From Chara braunii (taxonomy: Eukaryota > Streptophyta > Charophyceae > Charales > Characeae): a DNA stretch of 22,029 bases. This document shows, one piece after another, positions 1 to 9,530 of this stretch; position 1 is the first letter of the stretch; every line of letters starts with the position of its first letter. The notes under the pieces were generated by a model. The model ran no database searches. It saw only the letters and a program-made list of their open reading frames with translations, and had not been told where the DNA came from. The stretch spans positions 672,179-694,207 of the forward strand of contig BFEA01000454.1 of NCBI GenBank assembly GCA_003427395.1. The letters are read 5' to 3'. The translations under genes and the position numbers were made by a program.

Positions 1-850
1 GGGGACGGGTGGGGCTGGAGGAGGAGGGGGATCAGCTCCGTCTCCGTCGCGTGGCACTTGAGGTGGAGACTGCAGGGTCGCCATCTTCGGGCTCTGGCGG
101 CTCCAGATCTCTGGTCAGATCGTTACCGATGCGCAGGCCGGTTCCGCTGGCAAACTCCAGCTGGCGCTTCCCGGTGGCAATTTCTTCGCGCTTTCACGTT
201 GCTTTCGGATCTTCCGTCTGCGTTCCCGTGCGCGTTGCTTCCTCCGGCAAGGCTTCCCACTCAGATCCGGTTTCGTCTCCCTCCTCTTCTTCTTCACTCA
301 GCTTTTCCTCACTATATTCGCTATAGCTTCCCTCGTTTGATGTTTCCTCTTCTTCGTCTTCTTCATCGTCGTCGATCACTACCTCCTCCGCCCTCGGATA
401 GAAGGCGTGAGGGATGATATCGTACGGCTTCAGATACTCCTGCCGCGACGGCAGCGTATCTTCGTCCCTGGGCTCCTCCAAGCACGCAGTCCACTAGAGG
501 TACGGATCCAATGACCGCTAGAGAATGTGCGGAGCAGGACTGTCGTCACTCTGCGAATAGATGTCGGGCGAGAGACCGTCCGCTAATTGCACGATCGGCG
601 CGATGAGCTCCTGCGCAATCAACTGGCGGCACCCCGGCTGTACCGATCCAAAGAGAAAGCCAAGAAGATCGCCCTCCACGTTAGTCCTCCAAGCTTGGAT
701 GATCAGCAGCTCCGGATTTTCGATCCACGCAGGATGCTCGCTGGTCTGCGTCCATGTCACCTGTACTCTGGCCAAGCAGAAAGACAGCTCCTCAAAAGTT
801 TCGCGCCACAGACGCCAATGCCGAGGATTGATAAGAGGGACGGAAAGAGG
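1..850 (-). pseudogene. Sense-strand 3' ORF, second segment with acidic tail, runs off the window
   Basis: This is a single minus-strand frame from 850 to the window edge, interrupted only by TAG 518, TAG 494, TGA 194 and TGA 32. Its N-terminal part (HWRLWRETFEELSFCLARVQ, then IQAWRTNVEGDLLGFLFGS) is globular-looking. The middle is strongly acidic (Asp/Glu/Ser-rich at about 230-400), and a basic part with GKRQLEFASGTGLRIG and an Arg/Ser end follows. I recognise no family. It probably belongs to the same 3' ORF as 1008-1437, joined by splicing or displaced by an indel. Possible roles (nucleic-acid or chromatin binding) are guesses from composition. Confidence 0.45.
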
Positions 851-1007
851 CTAGAATGAGAAGGAAAGAGAAGGATGAAGATCGGATTGCCAAAAGGTGG
901 GGAAAAGAGAGGGGAGACCAAAGATAGAGAAAGGAGCGAGAGGATCCGCGTGGTTCGTTGGGGACGTGGGAAGGGGACGAGGGTAGGGATTGCAACGGAC
1001 CGCTTAC
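851..1007 (-). other. Candidate intron in the 3' ORF (157 nt)
   Basis: On the minus strand it starts GTAAGC and ends in a long pyrimidine tract with TTCTCATTCTAG, a good pair of GT-AG splice signals. It separates two protein-like segments, and reading frames inside it look like translated C/T-rich sequence. Problem: exact joining puts the downstream segment out of frame (exon 1 ends in phase 1, the downstream frame needs phase 0), so a one-base indel or a different site is required. Confidence 0.3.
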
Positions 1008-1437
1008 GCGGAGAACGGCGGATGTCGCCAAAATCCGGCGCAAAGGTAGGAATGAGGTTATGCCCAGGTCGGGCGAGGACGTGCTGCCACACGTCGGACA
1101 CCTGCTCCGTCCACTCACGTAGCGAAGTCAAGATCGCGGTATGCCTCTGCAGATTGACCGAGCTGATGTCGCCGCTGAACGCCGCAACCGTGGTGACGTG
1201 GCTCGTTCTGGGAGCCGCTCGCCGATGAACTGCGATCACCTCCGCAAATACTATTGCGTGAGGACTCCCTTCGATTCGAAACGCGGCGGCGGCACACACA
1301 CCCCCGTCGCAGAAAAATTGCACCAAACGCCGAAGATCCATATTGAGCCGAGGGTGACAATTTTGCCGAATCTCTGAGATGTGGCCACGTGGCTGCAACA
1401 GTTGTTCGTCAAGAGCCCACTCCGTGATGAAACTCAT
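1008..1437 (-). pseudogene. Sense-strand 3' ORF, first segment (unrecognised)
   Basis: Downstream of integrase, an ATG at 1437 (context CGCCATGAG) opens a frame that stays convincingly protein-like to about 1008: ITEWALDEQLL, HPRLNMDLRRLVQFF, SLREWTEQVSDVWQHVLA. The 160 bp upstream of the ATG are a pyrimidine-rich tract on the coding strand. I recognise no family and no membrane segment, so it does not look like an envelope gene. Extra ORFs downstream of integrase occur in some plant gypsy lineages (Athila/Tat-like), but homology is not shown here. A possible 5' splice site (GTAAGC) begins at 1007. Confidence 0.45.
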
Positions 1438-1639
1438 GGCGAGGTTGGAGAGGAGGACGAAGGAAGAGAGCGGAGAGAGCGGAGAGAGAGTTAGATCGTC
1501 GTCGTTCTCCTCGCTTTCCGAGGAAGAAGAGGGAGGAAGATCAGAAGGAGGAAGAAGACAGAGGTAGGAGGTATGTCGGACGATGGGGATAAAGCTATGG
1601 CTGGCACTGGCCTCAGGCGCGATGCGCACCGTGTTGGCG

Positions 1640-2720
1640 CCGTTGGGACCGAGCTCGACAACATTATTTGATGCTGCAGCCCAGCATTTCCATTCTGAGC
1701 CTCGTAGCTACGGACCTGTCTACCGTGGGCCAGTTCGGTCATCCTGTGCCTTTTTCGGGCTAGCTTCGGGACGGCCCGTTCCATTAATTCGGTGTACCTT
1801 TTGGCCTTCGCCTTGAGGGCTGCACGCGTGTCTCTACCCCCTGCTTCGGCAATTTTCGAGTTACCCCGGTAGTCGACATAGGGGAGGCTATTAGTACGAA
1901 GTTGAAAAGGGGTAAACCCCGTGGACTTGTGAGGGGTGACCCGGTTGATCTCGACGATTTGATATACGATTTCGGGCCACGGACGAGTGTCATGTGCCGC
2001 TAAATTCCTACGAAGGGCGGTTTTAATCATACGATTGGCATTCTTGGCCAACCCGTTCGACTGGGACACGTGGGGTGCCGTATGTCGGAGCGTGACGCCC
2101 CTTCGCGCGAGCAATTCCTCCACCTCACCCTTGAATTCAGACCCATTGTCGGTTAGAATTTCTTCCGTATCTAGATGGGTATAGAGGAACCGATCGATGT
2201 ACGTAGCTATTTCTGCGGTTTTTCGGGTCTTACAGGGGTAGACTTCAATGTACTTGGAAAAATGGTCAATTAATACTAAAAGGATAGAATATTCACAGCG
2301 GTTTGGGCCAGGTGGCACATCTATATCTGTCGTGTCCATACTGACTCGCTGGAAAAGACGCTCTACTTCCGTTGGTACTATCGTGTTTGGTCCCCGAATT
2401 GGGGCGCGATCAGCGGCACAGACCAGACAGTTTAACATCATCTCGTATGTTGGACCAGAACCATTGGTTCTGGTCAACAGTTGCCTCCGTGACACGTATC
2501 GCGAAATGAGCGGCCTGTTCTTCGTGAGCAGATCGAATCTAGTCATATCTCTGGAATGGATAGGCAACCATCAACCACGACCCCAATCCGTCAGTTTTTC
2601 TTTTTTCCAAATGACTGTTGATCCATCGATAGTCCCGAGATCTCTCGGTCGCCCTACGTCTGTCGTGTTTGGTGAGGTGACCCAATGATAATCCCGCTAA
2701 TTTCGCCAATAAAATTTTAT
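1640..2720 (-). pseudogene. Integrase, disrupted, catalytic Glu replaced by Lys
   Basis: The N-terminal zinc-binding region is split by two compensating frame changes: AAHFAIRVTEAT and FWSNIRDDVK are read in a different frame (about 2430-2520) from the flanking WLPIHSRDMTRFDLL and NCLVCAAD. The core has SMDTTDID (first Asp), ILTDNGSEFKGEV (second Asp) and VSQSNGLAKNANRMIK, where the family has Glu. That codon is AAG at 2043-2045, so the DDE triad is broken. WPEIVYQIV and STGFTPFQL follow as in gypsy integrases. Stops at 2697 (TAG) and 2571 (TGA) lie upstream. I see no chromodomain. The C-terminal limit is uncertain because the frame drifts into low-complexity sequence near 1640. Confidence 0.85.
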
Positions 2721-2807
2721 CCGTGCTCGTCGGTATTTTTCGTCGTATTCAGGGTCGTCCATACGGGTGGCCTCGAATCGAACCTCCGTGGGGAGTTTGT
2801 TTGTTCT

Positions 2808-2969
2808 ACACAGGGGGCACTATCACTCTTTACCACTCGTCCGATATCGAACGCAGGCCCCGTGCGCACGATTGACACACGTGGCACATTCTACCCAGTC
2901 GACAAACCCGGTCTTGAAAGGATGACAATCGACCCCATAAACCCGTGCAATGCATGTGCATAAATAGCA
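2808..2969 (-). pseudogene. PHD-like C4HC3 zinc finger inside pol
   Basis: It lies in the second pol frame, between the RNase H tether and integrase. Ligands run C-x2-C (CYLC), then 23 residues, C-x2-C within DWVECATC, x4, H, x2, C, about 11 residues including two stops (TGA 2823, TAG 2820), then C-x2-C (CPLC). The W-V-x-C-x2-C...H-x2-C...C-x2-C pattern fits a PHD finger. RING-like or generic zinc ribbons are possible. In other proteins PHD fingers bind histone H3 tails, so a role in targeting integration is a reasonable inference. It is preceded by a low-complexity Ser/Thr/Pro linker at about 2970-3120. I cannot tell whether it was acquired or is standard in this clade. Confidence 0.55.
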
Positions 2970-3139
2970 GAATTTATCGGGGGGGGTGGCAAAGAAAGCT
3001 GAGGACGTGAGAGGGGCAGAATTAATAGGAGATGAAGGGGTTGCGAAGGCAGGTGGGGTAGTCATGATGACAGAGGAGGAAGGGTTGGGACTGTATTGCA
3101 GAGAGGGTAGAACAGACAAATTAGTCCTCGTGTCGCTTA

Positions 3140-3382
3140 CTGCTTTGATAAGATCTCCACTTGTCCGTACCGAGGTCCGATCTCCTGTTCGGGTTCGTTC
3201 CACGGAATCACCTCCTCACTCTTCGGAACTTTCTCAGGCCGGTGCAATCGTGTCATTCCGTCCGCATTCCCGTGTCTCTCGTGCTTCCAATGACGAATGT
3301 CAAAGTCCATGCTCTGTAGCACAATTGCCCATCGCCCGATCATGCCCGAGTAATCCTTCGATTTCTGCAGAGCCAACAGGGG
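3140..3382 (-). pseudogene. C-terminal RNase H / tether segment of pol
   Basis: Continues the RT frame after the TAG at 3383. IGRWAIVLQSMDFDIRHW and HGNADGMTRLH match the conserved gypsy block after RNase H (R-W-x-L-Q...F-D-x-x-H...N-x-x-A-D-x-x-S/T-R). The frame then closes at 3137. The polyprotein continues in another frame from about 3200, so one net indel lies around 3140-3200. Confidence 0.8.
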
Positions 3383-3385
3383 CTA

Positions 3386-4708
3386 ATGATCGGTTACCAA
3401 GGTGAACTTTCGCCCGTACAAGTAAGCACGAAAATGACTGATTCCCCAGAGAGCCGCGTAGCATTCTCCCGTTGGAGCGGCGTAGTTGCGCTTGCAGGCA
3501 GGTACCGACTTGGATGCATACTCCACCACATTCTCGAGTCCGCTTGGTCCCACCTGGGCAAGGATCGCTGAAATCGCTTCTGGCTGCCAGTCAGTGATGA
3601 GAACAAAAGGTTTTTCGGGATCCAGTCTTATAAGGACCGGAGCCGAAATGAGAGCGGCCTTGAGTTTGGAAAACGCTTGATCGCACTCCGGCGTCCAGAT
3701 CAACCGCTGATCTTTGCGCAGCAGATTTGTGAGGGGTCCCGCAATCGCCGCGAAGCCCTTGATAAACCTTCGATAGTACGAGGCCAGACCCAGAAAGGCA
3801 CGAACTTGCGTGATAGTCGTAGGCATCGGCGCATCCCTGACAGCAACTACCTTCTGCGGCTCCGGTTGGAGTCCCTTGTCTGTCACCACGTGTCCCAAGA
3901 AGGAAATGGTGGTGAGAAAAAACTGACATTTCTCAAGCGCCACTTTGAAACCCGCATCTCGTAACGCGTGCAGGGCCCATTCGATGTCCTGCACGTGTCC
4001 CTCGTAGGAACTCGAGTACACCAAGATGTCATCCATGTACACAATCACGCAGTAGTTGATGATGCTCTGTGCCAAACGAGTCTTCCGCACGAAGTTCTGA
4101 AAAGCCATGTTCATGGTTCGTTGAAAGGTCGCGGGGGCGTTGAAGATACCCATCGGACATCGAATTCATTGCCACATACCCTCGAAAAGCACAAACATCA
4201 TTTTCAGGCGATCTTCTTCCCGAACAAGAAGATGATGGAACCCATGGCGAACATCAAACTTACTGAAAAATCGAGCACTCCCAATCCCATCCAACAACTC
4301 ATCAATACGGGGGAGGGGGTACACATCTTTGATCGTGATATCATTCAACTTTCGATAATCAATGCAAATGCGAATCCCTCCGGCCTTTTTAGGCATGATT
4401 ACTACGGGAAAAGACCAGGGACCTATTGCGGGTTCGATCCATCAATTAGCTTCGAACTCTTTAATTTGCTGAAAAGCGGCCGCTTGTTGAGCTGGTGAGT
4501 ATCGGTAAGGAACGCAGCTAATGGGTGGGTGATCTCCCGTGAGAATGGCATGCTCGATCACATTAGTTAAGCCGATGTCATTATCGTGTATGCTCAACAC
4601 TTCTGCGTAACCATTTAACACACAGATTAATGACTCCCGAAGTTCCGCGGGAACGTGACTCGGTAGGGTGATTATTGATTCTTCGAAAATCTTAAGAGGC
4701 ATATCAAC
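3386..4708 (-). pseudogene. pol: Reverse transcriptase and RNase H of pol
   Basis: One frame with stops at 4442 (TGA), 4166 (TGA) and 3383 (TAG) but no frameshift. RT blocks in order: PYRYSPAQ upstream, CIDYRKLND, YPLPRIDELLD, FFSKFDVRHGF (first catalytic Asp), MGIFNAPATFQRTMN, and VYMDDILVYS with the catalytic Asp pair at about 4028-4033. FLGHVV and the AFLGLASYYRRFIKGF connection follow. RNase H has PFVLITD (first Asp), TGECYAAL (Glu) and FTLVTDH (next Asp). RT copies the element RNA into cDNA and RNase H removes the template. Catalytic residues are retained; the stops alone disable it. The YMDD box and RT-RNH-IN order place it in Ty3/gypsy. Confidence 0.92.
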
Positions 4709-5410
4709 CTAATCAACCGGTCGTTCTCGCCGATCATAGAGACTAGAAAAAACGGAACTACTGGTGCGAACAGAGAAGACAGTTGCTATCATCTGGGACT
4801 CAGCGGGGCTGATCATCTCCGTTTCTTTAGTCTCAGCATCAGTCTCTGAACCAACCAAGGTTGGTTCCATAGTTAGTCCTGTTAGATCCGTCATTTCTTG
4901 CATCAGATCAGGTACATCACTTACCGGTGCTTCCGCCTCCTGTTTAATCAAGGCAATAGTGGCTCCTATCGTTAATAACGATCTGGGCGGAAAAACAGAA
5001 ACATCCAAATATTGTTCCGTTTGCTGATAACGCGTTCGTAAGGAGAGAGCTCCTTCGTACAAAGTGCGAGGGGGTTCCAAATCGTCGGCCATGTCAGATA
5101 CTTGTAATATGGGTTCCCCGAGCAGGACTGAAGGACTAACTTGGGTTATTGGAGGCGCAAGCGCACTGTCTTCTGAATCCACGTGGAATCTTCGGACCGT
5201 GTCGGGGCACACTTGGAATTCTTCGGGAATTTCATGTTCGAAGAGTTCGACCAGGTGCTTCCATTCATCTTCGCTAGGCAGCTCTTCTTCGTATTCCTGT
5301 CCCCCAATTCCACTATCAATGTCTGAAGAACAACACTCCGCGGGATTAATGTATCGAATCATCCCTATTTGGGCCGAGTTAGGGGTTCGTTTTATCGTAC
5401 GGGTAGAAAT
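4709..5410 (-). pseudogene. Acidic protease-RT linker of pol
   Basis: Same frame as protease and RT, with 217 residues open between stops (first internal Met at 5362) and a few more residues up to 5410. It is rich in Asp/Glu and Ser/Thr and has no motif I recognise. It lies where gypsy polyproteins carry a variable linker between PR and RT. TAG at 4709 interrupts it. It is kept as part of pol because the frame continues on both sides; I assign no separate function. Confidence 0.6.
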
Positions 5411-5413
5411 TCA

Positions 5414-6352
5414 CAAGGGAACAGTTTGAGGCTTTCCCCCAGTTTAAGTGAGCACTAGTTGTTTCGAATCGAAATGCAGTCGTGCGCCCACCGCCATCGC
5501 CCAAGGTAATCCCAACAGCACGAAATAGGAACACACATCTATCACGAGCACGTTGACGAGGATGTGCACTCGTCCAACCTTTACAGCCACATTCTCAATA
5601 ATGCCTACGATATTCATTACTTCCTCGTCGGCCGAGACATAATTGTCTTTGCCAGATTGAGGAAGAATGGATCCAAGTCGTCCTGTGTTTTTGACCGTAT
5701 CTAAGGATATGGCCACTGCAGAAGACCCTGTGTCGATAAGGGCGTTAAACGGCTCGCCCCAAACTTCACAATCACACTCCGCGCTCTTCCATAATACCGG
5801 CCGTGCTCGTACGAAGTGATCTTTTTCTGCCAAAGAGATCGCTGCTATGCGTGCGGTTTTAGGTTCACCGACTTCAGGTTCACCGGCTTCGGGTTCGGGC
5901 GGTGCGACTTCCTCGCTTCCTTCCTTCTTCTTCAACATTCGCTGTATGCGCTGATAGGTGAAACGTTTTTGATTTTTTTGACAGTGTTGCAAGAGTTTAT
6001 CATTCGCCGCTTCGGATATGGTGAGCAAATGTCCTACTGGGACAGGAACGCGAATGTCTAATTGCTTGAGAGCTCTTAACACGTCAATGTCTCCCGTTCG
6101 AAACTGCGGACCAGGATCGGATTCGCGATCGACCCATTCGAGATCATCCGGGGCCGATCGGATCGCTCCGACCATGCCGGCGAGATGAAGATACTCAAGT
6201 GGATCGACCACGTCAGCAGCGTCAGAGGAAAAAGCTCCCGATGTCGACGCCGTTGCCATCGAGGGGGATGGCTGTTCTGGGGCATCTGTCTCGTGCTCTT
6301 CTCCCTGGGCCGTTTCCATCAAAGCGGCCACTTGTCCTTGATTCAGGGCCAC
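5414..6352 (-). pseudogene. Retroviral-type aspartic protease region
   Basis: Continues the gag frame without a frameshift, so Gag and Pol appear to be one polyprotein. The active-site motif ALIDTGSSAVAIS has DTG at residues 207-209 of the 302-residue open stretch. The second family hallmark, a hydrophobic strand ending in LLG, is at about residues 279-281 (VLLGLPW). The N-terminal half (residues 1-190) is a linker rich in Ala, Glu and Pro with a Lys/Arg-rich patch near 130-143. The protease would release Gag and Pol products inside the particle. In-frame stops at 5444 (TAA) and 5411 (TGA) separate it from the next segment. Confidence 0.8.
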
Positions 6353-6379
6353 AGGGGCTGCCGCAGGTGGGGGCTGACT

Positions 6380-7504
6380 ACGCTTCGGCTGCGGGCAGTC
6401 TCAGGCGAAATGTTCGGGCTGTTTGCAGTTAAAACACTCGATTTTTCCTGCTGGATTAGCTAGGTGAGGGAACTGAGGTGCGTACCCCGGTGCAGGCGGG
6501 GCAGGCAAGAGTGGAAATGACGCGGGAGCAGGCTGAGCAGGGGCCGGGTTAGGCTTGATTAGTCTGCTCATTATCTGTTCCATCCGCTCCATATGAGCGG
6601 CCTTTATTTGGATCAAGTTGCTCCTCCATTCGGACTGCTAGGTAGTGGCCGTATGGATCATCTGGGCAAGATGTAAGTTGGTTATGGCCAGCGAGGGGGG
6701 TTCGGGTGAGATCCCACGTTTGACTGTCGCGATCGGTTGATTCACCGGGGGAGAGGAAGACGAAACAGACGGGATGTCAGAAACGATCTCATCGGGGAGG
6801 TCATGGTCGGGGCGGCGGTAGAACCGTTCTACCGCTCGCAGCCACGATCACCTTTTAGCTGCTACATCTCGTATGGTATCTGTAATATCCTCGTCTCCCT
6901 GACTGATATATTTTTTTGTATCAACCAGTTCCAGTTCCAATGCTTCAGCGATGATAGACGATAGCTGGTGTGTCTTCGGCGGAACCTTTTTTTGCAATTT
7001 CCCTTTTAACGTCGGACTTCGTAAGTGATCGATGAACAGATCTCGAGCGGACTTCTCATCTCGCCCTGATTTGTCCAATGTGGTTTAAAATCGATCCACG
7101 AAATCGGGCAACAATTCCCCTGGTCCTTGTGGCCGAGTTTTGAGCACGTACCAGGCGGCATCTTCACTGACCGTATCGAATCGGGCCAAAAAGGCTTGTT
7201 TGAAAGTATTCCAATCTGCCCATACGTGCTTTCTAAACCAATCATGCGACGTATTGCGAAGTAGCAAGGTAAAAACGCGGGGAAGATCACCCGCGCTGTA
7301 GCCTTGAGCTTCGACGGCTTCCAACCAAGCCTCGGGGTGGGTATGGTTAGGGAAGAAGGGAAAGGGGGCGGGAATGCTAACCACTACCCTATTACCGTCC
7401 ACCATTGGTATAGCTGGTATAACAGTACCAGATATAGATCTGGTCACTGGACGATCTCGGCGAGCGGGTGGGGGACTTCTTCTTCTACCTCTCGCCAGTT
7501 CGAC
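6380..7504 (-). pseudogene. gag: Gag region with CCHC zinc knuckle, nonsense-disrupted
   Basis: The frame opens after tandem stops ending at 7505 and encodes an Arg-rich N-terminus; the first in-frame ATG is at 7405. A retrotransposon-gag-like capsid segment lies at about 7090-7360, with PEAWLEAVEAQG, DWFRKHV and FKQAFLARFD matching the family pattern (W, then W...F...F). A Pro-rich linker and a CCHC knuckle at 6395-6436 (C-x2-C-x4-H-x4-C) follow. In-frame stops lie at 7085 (TAA), 6848 (TGA), 6638 (TAG) and 6401 (TGA, inside the knuckle where Arg is usual). No frameshift interrupts this stretch, and the same frame runs on into protease. Gag would form the particle and package RNA. The true start codon is uncertain. 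Confidence 0.8.
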
Positions 7505-7532
7505 TTACTATCATCAAAACCGACACGTGTCG

Positions 7533-7544
7533 GCTCCGATACCA
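7533..7544 (-). other. Primer binding site, tRNA-iMet type
   Basis: The minus strand reads TGGTATCGGAGC, one mismatch from TGGTATCAGAGC, the usual site complementary to the 3' end of plant-type initiator Met tRNA. It lies 13 nt downstream of the LTR end at 7558, a wider gap than the usual 0-5 nt. The one mismatch (A to G) may be decay or a host tRNA difference. Confidence 0.75.
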
Positions 7545-8838
7545 ACCTCACGCCCTGTGCTATCTTTCGTTCGGAGTGCTAGATGTGCGGAAGGAGGCCC
7601 GGAAAAACAGCAAGATAGGGTGTGCCAAGGATTTTTAGAAATTGAGTGTGGGGACACAAACGGAACTGAAATCCCCCGTGTTGGTCCGATGAAGTAAGTC
7701 GGTTGCTTTCGCGCGTTGCGGAATGCGCGCGCGGGCATGGCGCGAAAAGAGAAAAATCCAAATTCAATCCAAAAAGTATTGTCAAGCCTCCCACCGTGCT
7801 ACGGCCCGTCGTTTAGAGCAAAAGAGCTTGGGCACGCTTCGCGTGTCCCGTTTTCGTATCAAGTTCCGTCGTCGTTCGCTGGTCAGTTCTGAGTCTGACA
7901 TGGATGGTCTCAAACGCGTGGCTCTTTCTTTATGCTCGTCTTCACTCTGCACACGGTAGTGGAAAACCTGGATTCGTAGGGCTCAAAACGCTGACATTCG
8001 GTGCATAGAGTGCGCGGCCAGTGGGGTTCTATTGTCATCCACGGGATGACAATCAACTCGTTGAATGGGAGTAATATCGAGTAAGGTGGGAAGTGCGTAT
8101 CGATAATGACAAACCCAGCCTCTACGAACTCTGAACAACGATTTGCCAGAGGGAAGTAGTATCGTCCGCCGATTTGTGCAACGACTTCTCGTACGTCCCA
8201 CTCGCATACACGTGTCCTCTCCTCGTTGTAGGGAAAAGGCCGTGTTGAGACGGGAGGTGCAGGAGGTTGGTGCCCGATCGGAGGGTACTTGTCAGTCTAC
8301 ATATCAATCAATTGCAAAAACCTCGAGACGTCATCAAGAAAGGAAAACTCTCGCACAACCCCCAATCAATCTTTTTCTACACGAGAGAGGGAGAAAACAC
8401 TCATCAGCTTGATCATGCATGTAGCTAACGGACCGGCCCGCGGCTCGGGTTTAGTGAGCCAACGCGACGTTGATCCGAGGCGCCTTGTTTCTCGAGGCCG
8501 CCCTGTGACTCGGGTGCTGAGGTCGTGCAGCATAAGGCAGATGGCATGCGTAGTTCATACAGAGCTACAGATATAAACAATTCTGCATTCTCGGACAAAA
8601 TCCCAACAACAATCATCTAATCAACGCAAAAAAACACGGATCTCCATACATTCATTCACTGTGGAAGGTGCGAAAATGGGATATGTGTAAAGATGGATCA
8701 GAACAATACACATGCATCCACAGTTCACAAGACAAGAAGACGGGGTTCTTGCGTAGGGGGACTACCCATAAAACTAATGCAAGAGTTCCGGAAGAAGTTC
8801 TTTCACACGGGAACAACATACAGACTTATTTTCATTTG

Positions 8839-8842
<4 letters not shown>

Positions 8843-8890
<48 letters not shown>
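8843..8890. repeat. (AG)24 microsatellite inside the LTR
   Basis: A 48-bp pure AG run, preceded by a short A-rich stretch. In the element's sense it is a CT tract in the transcribed R-U5/leader region. The arginine/glutamate and serine/leucine runs in reading frames across it are translation artefacts. Confidence 0.9.
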
Positions 8891-8894
<4 letters not shown>

Positions 8895-9335
8895 TTCATC
8901 ATTCAAAGATAGAGGAGAGAAAGGGAGATAGAAGGGGACGAGATCCAAAAAAAAGAGGATGTTCGGCGTTGCCGCCGCACACTCATACCAGAGATAAAGA
9001 TTCACAACCACAAAGGCGCATTCGCCGTTAATTCCAATATGGCCCCGAGCCAATCACTCACTCAACTCTGATCATCAATCCCCATACATGCACCAACGGT
9101 CCCGGCCGTCGCGCGCGAACTCCCACCACTGCTTTCGTCATCCCACTGACATAAACTCGACACGGCTCGCCCGGATCCCACAGTCCGTCGTGACGATCCA
9201 GCACGCAACCGATCAGCCTATCGTTAGCCCGACAGGACTTTCCGACTCGCACCAAACACTCTGCCTAGCCACTGCTTCCCAGAAGCTGGTTTGAGAGTCG
9301 AGAACGTAAGAGAGATTTGCGGACGTGCTTGCGGG

Positions 9336-9342
9336 CTTTATA
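9336..9342 (-). promoter_or_regulatory. TATA box of the LTR promoter
   Basis: The minus strand reads CTATAAAGC here, a strong TATA box. It lies about 525 bp inside the LTR 5' end, as expected for a U3 promoter. Transcription toward gag would start roughly 25-35 nt downstream, near 9305-9315. CCAAT motifs lie upstream. The start site is inferred, not observed. Confidence 0.55.
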
Positions 9343-9473
9343 GTTGCGACAGGGGAGACGGAAGGGAAAAAAAACAAAGGGAAGGTTGGGGTGTTAGAGG
9401 AGAAGCAGGAGGAGAAGACTTTGAGAGGAGTGCTCCGTGGAAGTCATGTTGATCCCTCGAGTCTCAAGGTTCA

Positions 9474-9530
9474 ACCAATCAGATTTGTCGTGCAATAGGA
9501 AGATCCTATTGATCCACGCACCTGATTGGT
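9474..9530. promoter_or_regulatory. Concentric palindrome with paired CCAAT boxes in U3
   Basis: ACCAATCAG (9474-9482) and CTGATTGGT (9522-9530) are perfect inverted copies. Between them AATAGGA (9494-9500) and TCCTATT (9504-9510) form a second perfect pair around the same centre, 9502. The block lies about 130-190 bp upstream of the minus-strand TATA box, where CCAAT (NF-Y-type) elements usually act. It could be a two-site enhancer or a hairpin. Confidence 0.5.

Noticed and set aside
194-481. Stand-alone acidic 95-residue protein
   Set aside because: The frame continues on both sides through single stops, so it is part of the longer 3' ORF of the gypsy element.
1-1600. Envelope-like gene making the element an errantivirus-type retrovirus
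   Set aside because: No signal peptide, membrane segment or glycoprotein pattern is visible in the 3' ORF.
1440-1600. Polypurine tract marking the start of the 3' LTR
   Set aside because: The purine-rich strand is the plus strand, while the element's sense strand is minus, and protein-like sequence continues for 1.4 kb beyond it.
8668-9053. Proteins across the AG microsatellite (Arg-Glu run on plus, Ser-Leu run on minus)
   Set aside because: Translated dinucleotide repeat inside an LTR.
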